A program made the position numbers and the translations under genes. Below are positions 34,700 to 42,488 of a DNA stretch of 64,000 nucleotides, piece after piece (positions within the stretch are counted from its first letter, which is position 1; each line of letters opens with the position of its first letter). Origin of the DNA: Alistipes sp. (GTDB lineage: Bacteria > Bacteroidota > Bacteroidia > Bacteroidales > Rikenellaceae); assembly GCA_017623505.1 (NCBI GenBank), contig JAGAOZ010000006.1, positions 1 to 64,000 on the forward strand. Direction: 5' to 3'. The notes under the pieces were generated by a model. The model did not search any database and was not told the DNA's origin. It worked only from the letters and a program-made list of their open reading frames with translations.

Positions 34700-35806
34700 C
34701 TACTCCTTCACGCCAATCAACTCTTGCAACTTCCACGATAGCTCGGTGTTGTCCATCACGCCGTTGATAGCCTCGGCTCCTGCTCCGTAGAGGTATACAG
34801 GGACCATTACGCCCGAGTGTCCCAACGTGCTATATTTGTACTCTATGCCACTCTCCGAGAGGCGAAAATCGCTCTCATTGCTTACGATTGTTGTACCTGC
34901 CGTCTCGTGGTCAGCGCAAACCACAACGAGTGTTCCGGGGTTCTTGTCGGCATACTCCTTGGCAACCTTGATAGCCTTCTCGAAATCACGCATCTCTGCC
35001 AGGATAGCCTCGGTCTCGTGGTCGTGTGTGCGGAAGTCAATCTTTGAACCCTCGACCATCAGCACAAAACCCTCGCGTGAGTTATTCTTCACATTCTTAT
35101 CGAGCAACTCCAAAGCCTTAGCCGTTGCATTTGCCAAGTAGTCACCACGGCCCTCCAAAATCTTATTCATCGAGCGATCAGCAAACAGACCTACTACCTT
35201 GTCGCCCTCGACTGTTGCCAACTGAGCCTCGTCAAGCAAGACGTTATAGCCGGCATTTGTCAGCGTCTGCACATAATCCTTGTCAAATCGCTCAAAGTAT
35301 ACTCTACCGCCACCGAACGCTACATCCACGCCGCTCGCTATGAAGTCCTCGTTGGCCTTCTTCTTGTCGTCGCGGTCCATCAGGTGAGAGTAGAACGACG
35401 CAGGTGTGGCGTGCTGAATGTAGCACGTTACGGCAATACCTGTTGCGAAGTTCTTATCGTGTGCCTTCTCTATTATAGAGCGCACCTCCACGCTGTCGGG
35501 CGTAACGCCTATCATACTATTGTTGGTCTTATATCCGCAGGCCAAAGCTGTGCCAGCTGCCGCCGAGTCGGTCACACGGTTGTTTGCCGAGTAGGTTGTG
35601 ATGAGCGCTACATTGTCCGCCTGGTCAAATACCGTAGGCTCATATCCGCCCTCAATCTGCAACATCGACACATGCGCCAAGCCCATGCCGTCGCCAATCA
35701 TATAGATTATGTTCTTTACCTCACGCTGGTCCTCCTGTGGTGCCACATTCTCTGTTGTGCAGCACGCTACACAACAAAGCGAAGCCAATAATAAAATCTT
35801 TCTCAT
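34700..35806 (-). CDS. Alkaline phosphatase, lipoprotein
   Basis: A 368-residue PhoA-superfamily phosphatase. The signal sequence MRKILLLASLCCVACC contains candidate lipobox cysteines near 11-16, so a lipid anchor is likely. Catalytic and metal motifs: YMIGDGMGLAH (first Asp ligand), TDSAAAGTALACG (the nucleophilic Ser), EGSKIDFRTHDHE (Asp/His ligands), CADHETAGT and LGHSGVMVPVY. It hydrolyses phosphate monoesters in the periplasm or on the surface to release phosphate. It is smaller than E. coli PhoA (471). No Pho-box-like repeat is evident upstream. Confidence 0.93.
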   Translation of the reverse strand: MRKILLLASLCCVACCTTENVAPQEDQREVKNIIYMIGDGMGLAHVSMLQIEGGYEPTVFDQADNVALITTYSANNRVTDSAAAGTALACGYKTNNSMIGVTPDSVEVRSIIEKAHDKNFATGIAVTCYIQHATPASFYSHLMDRDDKKKANEDFIASGVDVAFGGGRVYFERFDKDYVQTLTNAGYNVLLDEAQLATVEGDKVVGLFADRSMNKILEGRGDYLANATAKALELLDKNVKNNSREGFVLMVEGSKIDFRTHDHETEAILAEMRDFEKAIKVAKEYADKNPGTLVVVCADHETAGTTIVSNESDFRLSESGIEYKYSTLGHSGVMVPVYLYGAGAEAINGVMDNTELSWKLQELIGVKE

Positions 35807-35884
35807 AGTTTTTTGTGTTTTAATGCCTCAAAATTATCAGTTTTTTTGTAATTTTACAAAAAATATTTAAACCGCGACTATCAG

Positions 35885-36547
35885 ATGAATGTAAAGATTG
35901 CCGAGCCTTGGAGGGCTCTGTTGCAAGACGAGTTCGATAAACCCTACTTTGAGGAGTTGGTGCGTTTTGTAAAAAGTGAATACGCCACAACAACAATTTT
36001 CCCCGCAGCGAAGAATATCTTTCGTGCTTTTGACCGCTGCCCTTGGGATAAGCTTAAGGTGGTTATCATTGGTCAAGACCCCTATCACGGAGAGGGCCAG
36101 GCACATGGCTTGTGCTTCTCGGTGGAGGATGGAGTGGCGTTCCCACCCTCGTTGCAGAATATCTTTAAGGAGATTGCCTCCGATTTAGGTAAGCCTACAC
36201 CTGAGAGTGGCTGTCTGGACCGCTGGGCGGAGCAAGGAGTGCTGCTGCTAAACGCTGTGCTGACGGTGCGGGCTCATCAGGCGGCATCGCACGCAGGTCG
36301 TGGCTGGGAGCAGTTTACTGACGCTGTGGTACGTAAGATTGGCGAGCAGCGCGAGGGCATTGTCTATATGTTGTGGGGTAGCTATGCCCAAAAGAAAGGA
36401 GCTGTGGCGGACCCACGCAAGAACTTGATTTTGAAGAGTGTGCACCCCTCTCCCCTATCGGTGTATCGTGGCTTTTTCGGCTGCAAACACTTCTCAAAAG
36501 CAAACGAATATTTACTTAGTCAGGGCCGTGAGCCTATCGAGTGGTAG
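35885..36547 (+). CDS. ung: Uracil-DNA glycosylase
   Basis: A 220-residue family 1 UDG that removes uracil from DNA in base excision repair. The water-activating loop is GQDPYHGEGQAHGLCFSV (about 60-77), the uracil pocket includes LLLNAVLTVR, and the leucine intercalation loop is HPSPLSVYRGFFG. It is cytoplasmic. The GNAT gene starts 2 bases after its stop, so they form a two-gene unit. No clear -7 box lies in the 78-base gap shared with the divergent alkaline phosphatase. Confidence 0.96.
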   Translation: MNVKIAEPWRALLQDEFDKPYFEELVRFVKSEYATTTIFPAAKNIFRAFDRCPWDKLKVVIIGQDPYHGEGQAHGLCFSVEDGVAFPPSLQNIFKEIASDLGKPTPESGCLDRWAEQGVLLLNAVLTVRAHQAASHAGRGWEQFTDAVVRKIGEQREGIVYMLWGSYAQKKGAVADPRKNLILKSVHPSPLSVYRGFFGCKHFSKANEYLLSQGREPIEW

Positions 36548-36549
36548 TT

Positions 36550-37041
36550 ATGATGTTACGTGAGATTTCAAGCGAGGCGGACATTCGTCGTCTTGCTAAG
36601 GTTGCTAAGCAGGTGTGGCGTGAGGCTAACACCTCATTTTGCTCCGAGGAGCAGGTCGAGTATATGATTGCCAAGTACCAGAGTTTCGAGGCTATTTCCG
36701 GACAACTTATCAATGGCTATCGATATTTTGTTATGGAGCAGGATGGCGAGATTTGCGCCTATATGGGTGTTCAACCCCAAGGCCCTACGCTCTTTTTGAG
36801 TAAGTTCTATGTTATGAAACCGTACCGTGGCGCAGGCCTGTTTTCTGCGGGTTTGGAGGTGCTGAAACAGCTGTGTCGTGACAATGATATGTGTTCTATC
36901 TATTTGACCGTAAACCGCAATAATACACACGCTTACGAGGTCTATCTCCACAAGGGCTTTAATGTTATTTGCGAAGAGGTTAATGACATCGGCTTTGGCT
37001 TTGTGATGGACGACTACATCATGGAGCTTATAGTGGATTAG
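36550..37041 (+). CDS. GNAT-family N-acetyltransferase
   Basis: A 163-residue acetyltransferase. The acetyl-CoA-binding segment is KFYVMKPYRGAGLFSAGLEV (about 92-111), a variant of the Q/RxxGxG/A motif, followed by IYLTVNRNNTHAYEVYLHKGF typical of motif B. The ATG at 36550 (or 36553) is used; a GTG at 36541 overlaps the ung stop region. The acceptor substrate is unknown. It is downstream of ung with no spacer, and the mosaic repeat region follows without a clear terminator. Confidence 0.85.
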   Translation: MMLREISSEADIRRLAKVAKQVWREANTSFCSEEQVEYMIAKYQSFEAISGQLINGYRYFVMEQDGEICAYMGVQPQGPTLFLSKFYVMKPYRGAGLFSAGLEVLKQLCRDNDMCSIYLTVNRNNTHAYEVYLHKGFNVICEEVNDIGFGFVMDDYIMELIVD

Positions 37042-37042
37042 A

Positions 37043-37470
37043 AACTGAAAAGTGAAAGCTGAAAAGTAAAAACTGAAAAGTGAAAACTAATAATAAAACG
37101 TCATTCCCCGACTGCGCAGCAGGCGATGGGAATCTACCTTATACATAGTAAGACTGAAAACTAAAAGTTGCGATTAAGCCATAAGCAGAGGCTGCTTGCA
37201 GACTATGTTGTGGCGGAGCAACTAAGGGAAGGTGCCAGCTTTGCCAAAACTAAAAAGTAAGTATCAGCGAGGCCGAGTAATAAAAGGTAGATTGCCACGC
37301 AGTTGCATAGGGCTGAGTTGGGTATAAGTAAGCCCCGCAGATGCAACCGCTCGCAATGACGGGGTATTAATTATTAGTTTACCCACAAGTCCCGCGGGTA
37401 ACTATTTGGTTACCCAGGCTACTAAAGGTAAAAACTAAAAAGTTAATTACTAATTACTAATTAACCTTGT
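37043..37470. repeat. Mosaic repeat region, no gene
   Basis: This stretch of more than 400 bases has no credible ORF. It contains a phased A-rich tract built of ACTGAAAAGTGAAA-like units (37043-37090); a segment CGTCATTCC...GGAATCTACC (37099-37138) with a diverged inverted partner GGTAGATTGCC...GCAATGACGGGG (37286-37364); hairpin GGGTAAC-TATTTG-GTTACCC (37396-37415) joined to the palindrome CCCGCGGG; and a palindromic TTAATTACTAATTACTAATTAA tract cited here only by position (37442-37463). The same A-rich unit recurs at about 48110-48130. This looks like a REP/BIME-type mosaic of interspersed repeats. Confidence 0.65.
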
Positions 37471-37485
37471 AGAGGCTAAAAAGAA

Positions 37486-37520
37486 TGGGGCATCCGGTAA
37501 GTTTGGAAGCCCCAATTTCT
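37486..37520 (-). terminator. Terminator after the GH57 gene
   Basis: TGGGGC-A-TCC (37486-37495) pairs with GGA-A-GCCCCA (37505-37514), leaving a 9-base loop. On the minus strand the hairpin is followed by TTCTTTTTAG. It ends the glycogen cluster transcript. Confidence 0.7.
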
Positions 37521-37565
37521 TGGTTAGATGAGCTATTGCAGCCCTAAAATGATATATGCTATGGC

Positions 37566-38786
37566 TTATGCCGAAGCAGTATCCTTCTTGCGAGATCTCT
37601 TCGCTGCTAAAGCCTTATCAATCTCAATCTCAAAGTCTGACAGCACATTCATATAGTTGATAAATGCCTCGTATGACGAGCCGTATGGGTTGAAATATGA
37701 GTGCACATCGCCATCAGAGAGCCACTTGGTTGCCATATAATAGAAGTGGTCCGAGGTCTGCATAAAGTTCCATACATACTCGAAATCCTCGTTCTTCAAC
37801 GCCTTAACCTTATCCTTCAGGCCATACAACTTACCGAATGCCTCGTTCTGCAACTCATTGCCAAGCCAAGCCGTAACGTCGCGCTCCTCGTCAGCCCAAG
37901 ACATAACGTGTGGACAGTGCAAAACGCCTACCGGCTGAGATACCTGAGCAGCCTCGCTTACTGTGGCAAACTGCATATCGCCTTTAGAGAGTATTGCAGC
38001 AGGCAAAGCACGCACGAAATCAAAGATGCCTGTGTCGGCCTTCTGGTGCTCGCCGAAGGTCTCATAATCCATAAACAGATTGATTACATCGCCTGCATCC
38101 TCTGCAACCCACTGTGCGAACTTATCGGCTGTGAGTGGATACTCCTCCCATCCCTGGTTAGAGAAGCGGAAAGCAATATCATCCGAGAGCTTATAGTTAC
38201 GCAGCAAGACTCTCAAGCGGTTGTCAATAGCATTGGTATAGATGTAGTTAGGTGACTTCCAACCCATAACGTGCTTAGCACCCTCAGCCAAGATAGTCTT
38301 GAAGCCGAGCTCTGAAACCATCTCGCCGATTGCGTCAGAGTAGATGAGCTCCGTATTACGGAACGCAACAGGCTTCACGCCAAACTCCTTCTTTATGGTC
38401 TTGACGTGCAACTTCACCTGCTCTACAAAATCCTCCTTAGATGAGAGCGACGCCAACGAGTGAGAGTAGGTCTCCGCCAAGAACTCTACACATCCCGTCT
38501 TTGCCAAGGCGCGGAATGAATCCAACACCTCAGGAGCATACTGACGGAACTGCTCAATGGCTGAGCCGGTCACTGAGAATGAACATTTGAAAGCACCCTT
38601 CTGCTCCTCGATGAGCTTCAGAAGCATTGCATTCATAGGCAGATAGCACTGACGAGCTACCTTCTGCATAATTGCACGATTAGTGAAATCGTCCAGATAG
38701 TTGTGATCCTTACCGATGTTGAAGAATCGGTAAACCTTCAGACGCCAAGGCTGGTGTACCTGAAAATATAGATTTACGGTTTTCAT
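37566..38786 (-). CDS. GH57 alpha-amylase-like glycoside hydrolase
   Basis: A 406-residue cytoplasmic enzyme of glycoside hydrolase family 57. It starts with the family opening MKTVNLYFQVHQPWRLK (HQP is a typical GH57 motif). The likely nucleophile Glu lies in FRNTELIYSD (about 142-151), and the acid/base Asp in INLFMDYETFGEH. GH57 members hydrolyse or rearrange alpha-1,4 or alpha-1,6 glucans; some are branching enzymes. With a GT4, a debranching enzyme and a synthase-phosphorylase immediately upstream, a role in intracellular glycogen shaping or turnover is likely. It is the last gene of that four-gene minus-strand run, 17 bases after the GT4 gene. Confidence 0.9.
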   Translation of the reverse strand: MKTVNLYFQVHQPWRLKVYRFFNIGKDHNYLDDFTNRAIMQKVARQCYLPMNAMLLKLIEEQKGAFKCSFSVTGSAIEQFRQYAPEVLDSFRALAKTGCVEFLAETYSHSLASLSSKEDFVEQVKLHVKTIKKEFGVKPVAFRNTELIYSDAIGEMVSELGFKTILAEGAKHVMGWKSPNYIYTNAIDNRLRVLLRNYKLSDDIAFRFSNQGWEEYPLTADKFAQWVAEDAGDVINLFMDYETFGEHQKADTGIFDFVRALPAAILSKGDMQFATVSEAAQVSQPVGVLHCPHVMSWADEERDVTAWLGNELQNEAFGKLYGLKDKVKALKNEDFEYVWNFMQTSDHFYYMATKWLSDGDVHSYFNPYGSSYEAFINYMNVLSDFEIEIDKALAAKRSRKKDTASA

Positions 38787-38803
38787 ACTTATATTTTTTC
38801 TTA

Positions 38804-40120
38804 TTATTTACACTCATTGATGGCATCCTCGTAGACTGCCTTAATCTTTGCTGCGGCATTGTTCCACTTCAGACCTGTAACCTCCTCCAAGCCCTTTGAA
38901 GAGAACATCTTTGCCAATGCCGGATACTTCACAAAGCCGTAGATAGCATCTGCCATAGCATCCACATCCCAATAATCAACCTTCACGGCGTAGTCCAAGA
39001 CCTCAGCTACACCACTCTGCTTTGAGATGATTGAAGGTACGTTAGCTCGCATAGCCTCCAGCGGAGAGATACCGAATGGCTCCGATACAGACGGCATGAT
39101 ATATACATCCGAAAGCTGGAACATCTTATGTACGTCGTCACCCTTCAAGAAGCCTGTAAAGTGGAAACGGTCAGCTATGCCCAGACGAGCCACACGGCGT
39201 ATCACGTGGTTCATCATATCACCCGAACCCGCCATCACAAAACGTACGTTAGGCACGCGCTTGAGTACCTTAGCGGCAGCCTCGACAAAGTAGTCGGGAC
39301 CCTTCTGGAATGTGATACGGCCCAAGAATGTGATAATCTTATCATCCACGCCACGCTCCGGAAGCTCATTGTCCTTCTCGGCAAAACGCACTGCATTGTG
39401 AACAGTCACGACCTTCTCAGCTGGGATGTTATACTTTTCGATAACGATGTTTCGCGTAAGGTTAGACACAGCGATAACACGGTCGGCAGCAGCCATACCT
39501 GCGCGCTCGATAGCATAGACGCGTGTGTCGATATTGTCGCTTGACGAGCGGTCGAACGATGTGGCGTGCATATGCACCACCAAAGGCTTGCCCGAAACGC
39601 GCTTAGCAGCAATACCTGCAAAGTATGTCAGCCAGTCGTGAGCGTGGATTACATCGAACTGTCCCTCCAGCTGCTTAGCTACCTCGGCAGCAACGACTGC
39701 ATAGCGTGCAACCTCCTCCATAAGGTTTGCGCCGTACTTACCCGAAAATGTGTATCGCTGAGTCCACACATCTCCCTCTTTCTCCCAAATCTTACGTCCC
39801 GTACGCTCATACTCCTCACGATAGGTTTCAAACTCCTCAGGAGAGATATATGGAACCATGTTTGAGTCGATATGGATGAACGAAATCTTCTTCCACAAGT
39901 CGTCTGCACCCTCAATCTTTGACTCGCTATAACGAGCCTCTACATCGCTGGCATTCACAACCTTTACGAAGCGCTGGTCCTCATCGCCCGAAGCGCGAGG
40001 CATTACGAATATCACCTCGACATCATTGCGCGCCAAGCCTCTGGTCATACCGTAGCATGCGGTACCCAAACCTCCGGCAATATGAGGAGGAAACTCCCAG
40101 CCAAACATTAATACTCTCAT
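38804..40120 (-). CDS. GT4 glycosyltransferase in the glycogen cluster
   Basis: A 438-residue retaining glycosyltransferase with the GT-B fold. The N-terminal half begins with FGWEFPPHIAGGLGTA, the glycine-rich donor loop like that in glycogen synthases, and has VIHAHDWLTYFAG. The C-terminal nucleotide-sugar domain has ITFLGRITFQKGPDYFVEAA and the E-x7-E motif in EPFGISPLEAM. It resembles GT4 starch/glycogen synthase-like enzymes that elongate alpha-1,4 glucans from ADP- or UDP-glucose, but maltose-1-phosphate or other products are possible. It is co-transcribed with GH57 and the debranching enzyme (16-17 base gaps). Confidence 0.88.
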   Translation of the reverse strand: MRVLMFGWEFPPHIAGGLGTACYGMTRGLARNDVEVIFVMPRASGDEDQRFVKVVNASDVEARYSESKIEGADDLWKKISFIHIDSNMVPYISPEEFETYREEYERTGRKIWEKEGDVWTQRYTFSGKYGANLMEEVARYAVVAAEVAKQLEGQFDVIHAHDWLTYFAGIAAKRVSGKPLVVHMHATSFDRSSSDNIDTRVYAIERAGMAAADRVIAVSNLTRNIVIEKYNIPAEKVVTVHNAVRFAEKDNELPERGVDDKIITFLGRITFQKGPDYFVEAAAKVLKRVPNVRFVMAGSGDMMNHVIRRVARLGIADRFHFTGFLKGDDVHKMFQLSDVYIMPSVSEPFGISPLEAMRANVPSIISKQSGVAEVLDYAVKVDYWDVDAMADAIYGFVKYPALAKMFSSKGLEEVTGLKWNNAAAKIKAVYEDAINECK

Positions 40121-40136
40121 TCTATATTATTTTTTA

Positions 40137-42164
40137 TTATTTCTTCTTGCGAACACACTTTCTTTTAGGCTTCTCCTCTGCGGAAGTCTTCTCAGCCTTT
40201 GTCTTCAGACATTTTGCGGCACTCTTCTTCATTGCGGCCTTCCACTCGGCTATCTGCTCACTTATATTCAACAGCGAGCCGACACTTGTAGCCTGTGATA
40301 AACAGCCTCGTGTATGGAATGGAGGGTCACCCTCGAAGCACTCGCCTATTGAGCCGATACATGCTGTCTGTATCTCCTCGTTAAAGGCTGTCAAAATATC
40401 CTCTGCATCAAATATGAAACGCTCTCCGGCAATCTTGAATGCGCTCTTTACGTAGAACATCAAAGGCCAAATCCAGATTGAGCCGTTGCGTGATGCCAAA
40501 TCCTGCGAACGCTGGTCATCAGCGTATGATGGCTCGTAGTGAGGATTGCGTGGCGAGAGTGAGCGCAAACCACGAGGTGTGAGTAAGTGCTGACGTACAA
40601 CACTCATTACCTCCATTATCTGCTCCTCGCTAAGCATTGAGTAGTCCAATGCGCAAGCCACAATCATATTTGAACGACGATAATCGTTTACCTCGTCAAA
40701 GTTTACATAATCAGCTAAATACTCCTCCTTGAGCCAGAACTTCTCGATAAATGAGCTCTTAATCAACTCAGGAAGTGATGCCCAACGCTCAACGAAAGCC
40801 TTATCCTTCATCTTGCGTGCCAAAGCGAGTGTGTAGCATACGGCATTATACCACAACGCCTCAATTTCCACAGCATAGCCTGCACGTTGTGCTACCGGCT
40901 GACCATCCACCTTGGTATTCATCCACGTCAAAGCCTCGCCCGGAGCACCAGCCCAGATAAGACCATTGTCGTCCATCTTGACACGTGCGCCAAAGCCACG
41001 ACGGTAAGCCTCCAATACAGCCTTCATAGCCTCGCCATAATGCTCCCAGATGCCCTTAGCTGAGATATGCTTCTCCAAGTTCTGAAGCGTATAGAAGAAC
41101 CACAATGGAGCATCTGCTGCCACTGTTGCTGAGGCTGAGCCTGCGAAATCGCCATCCTGCATCTCGCGAACCATCGTATCGAGTACATCCATACAGTCCT
41201 CCTTGTAGTTCTGCTCCAAGGTCAAACCAGGCAGAGAGAGGAAGGTGTCACGGCCCACAGCACCATACCAAGGATAACCGGCAATAACCTCAGTGCGGTT
41301 GCCCGGACGGCGCACGATAAACTGACGTGCCGAGTGGTGCAAGCAGCTCAGGAAGTCGATTTTGTGGGTGCGGCGTGCGATAGATTTCTCATACATGTCG
41401 GCTATCATACTAACATCCTCAATCTCCTCTGTTGCAGCCGAGAAAATCACGCTCTCACCCTTACGGATAGGCATCTCGAAGTAACCCGTAGTGAGCAAAT
41501 CCTCATAACCGTCATAGCCACGCTTAATCTCCTCAGGATACTCAAAGTCGTAATACCAGTCGGGTGCTGCGACGAACTCTGCATCAGCCTTATTTGTCTG
41601 GAGATGCAACCAAGGGAATCCCTCATAGAGCTTACTCTTTACACCGCCATTGATTGGATATGAGCGTCCGTTGGCATCCATATTAGCCTTCGACAGGGAG
41701 TGCTTGTTGCGGAACGCGAAGAATGGACGCAGACGCAACGTAGTGTCCGAATGAGCATCCACCAACGTATAGCGAATCATCAGCTGTGTACGTTTGTGAA
41801 TCCACAACAACTCCTTACGCAATACCACTCCACCCACACGATATGTGATTGTAGGTGTTGGCGTGTACTCAAAATCGGTGATGTACTTGTGGCCACGAGG
41901 CTCATACACACCACGATAACGATGTAGGGCGAGATTGAATGATTGGTCGTGCTGAATGATAGTCTCATCGAGTGATGACAACAGTACATACGCATCATCG
42001 CTCTGATCTATCGGAGCCACCATCAAACCATGATACTTGCGAGTATTACAACATACAATCGTTGTGCTCATATATCCACCTCGACGGTCGGTAGCAAGCA
42101 TCTCACGTTGCAAAGAATACTCCAAATTACCCAGCTCTTTTTTATCAAATGTTAGTGCTGACAT
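40137..42164 (-). CDS. Glycogen debranching enzyme (amylo-alpha-1,6-glucosidase)
   Basis: A 675-residue archaeal/bacterial-type debranching enzyme. The N-terminal domain (about 1-250) has LQREMLATDRRGGYMS and NTRKYHGLMVAPI, the GDE_N signature. The C-terminal (alpha/alpha)6 domain has GYPWYGAVGRDTFLSLPGL, with the catalytic acid region, and SIWIWPLMFY. It removes alpha-1,6 branches so that phosphorylase can continue. The tail is unusually basic (KPKRKCVRKKK). It sits between the GT4 gene and the GT3-GT35 fusion, giving a coherent glycogen-turnover set. Confidence 0.92.
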   Translation of the reverse strand: MSALTFDKKELGNLEYSLQREMLATDRRGGYMSTTIVCCNTRKYHGLMVAPIDQSDDAYVLLSSLDETIIQHDQSFNLALHRYRGVYEPRGHKYITDFEYTPTPTITYRVGGVVLRKELLWIHKRTQLMIRYTLVDAHSDTTLRLRPFFAFRNKHSLSKANMDANGRSYPINGGVKSKLYEGFPWLHLQTNKADAEFVAAPDWYYDFEYPEEIKRGYDGYEDLLTTGYFEMPIRKGESVIFSAATEEIEDVSMIADMYEKSIARRTHKIDFLSCLHHSARQFIVRRPGNRTEVIAGYPWYGAVGRDTFLSLPGLTLEQNYKEDCMDVLDTMVREMQDGDFAGSASATVAADAPLWFFYTLQNLEKHISAKGIWEHYGEAMKAVLEAYRRGFGARVKMDDNGLIWAGAPGEALTWMNTKVDGQPVAQRAGYAVEIEALWYNAVCYTLALARKMKDKAFVERWASLPELIKSSFIEKFWLKEEYLADYVNFDEVNDYRRSNMIVACALDYSMLSEEQIMEVMSVVRQHLLTPRGLRSLSPRNPHYEPSYADDQRSQDLASRNGSIWIWPLMFYVKSAFKIAGERFIFDAEDILTAFNEEIQTACIGSIGECFEGDPPFHTRGCLSQATSVGSLLNISEQIAEWKAAMKKSAAKCLKTKAEKTSAEEKPKRKCVRKKK

Positions 42165-42296
42165 ATATAAATTTTTGAAATATTATTTATCTTCAGTAAA
42201 ATTAATAAAAAAATCACTAACCAACCAAATCTTTGAGTATAAAAATTGCTTTTTCGGTGTTTTATTATCGGGGGTTAGTGAGTTTCTTAGGTTTTT

Positions 42297-42330
42297 AAAA
42301 GGGCTCCCATTATGAGAGTCATGAGAGCCC
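42297..42330 (-). terminator. Terminator after the synthase-phosphorylase fusion gene
   Basis: GGGCTC (42301-42306) and GAGCCC (42325-42330) form a stem with an 18-base loop containing TATGAGAGTCAT. On the minus strand it is followed by TTTTAAAAA. It separates the fusion gene from the debranching enzyme, which would then need its own promoter; none with a clear TAnnTTTG box was found in 42165-42296. Confidence 0.6.
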
Positions 42331-42410
42331 AATTGGAGATATGTATTACTCCCAAAGGAGTTTTTCTGCTATCCGAAGATAGTTAGTGTCGTGTGAGCTG
42401 TCTTAGAGTT

Positions 42411-42447
42411 AAGAATCCTCACATACGTCGGTATGCTGCGGATTCTT
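42411..42447. repeat. Strong imperfect hairpin downstream of the fusion gene
   Basis: AAGAATCC (42411-42418) pairs with GGATTCTT (42440-42447), and CATAC (42422-42426) pairs with GTATG (42431-42435) around a 4-base GTCG loop. It lies between the fusion stop at 42489 and the terminator near 42300. It may protect the mRNA 3' end, terminate on its own or be an interspersed repeat. The remainder of 42165-42488 is AT-rich, with no ORF. Confidence 0.5.
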
Positions 42448-42488
42448 CAGACAAGCAAGACTTTAAAAGAGCCACGTTAGACAATCTT

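Noticed and set aside
37043-37470. Possible CRISPR array in the repeat block
   Set aside because: The repeats are not of constant length and spacing, spacers are lacking, and no cas gene is near.
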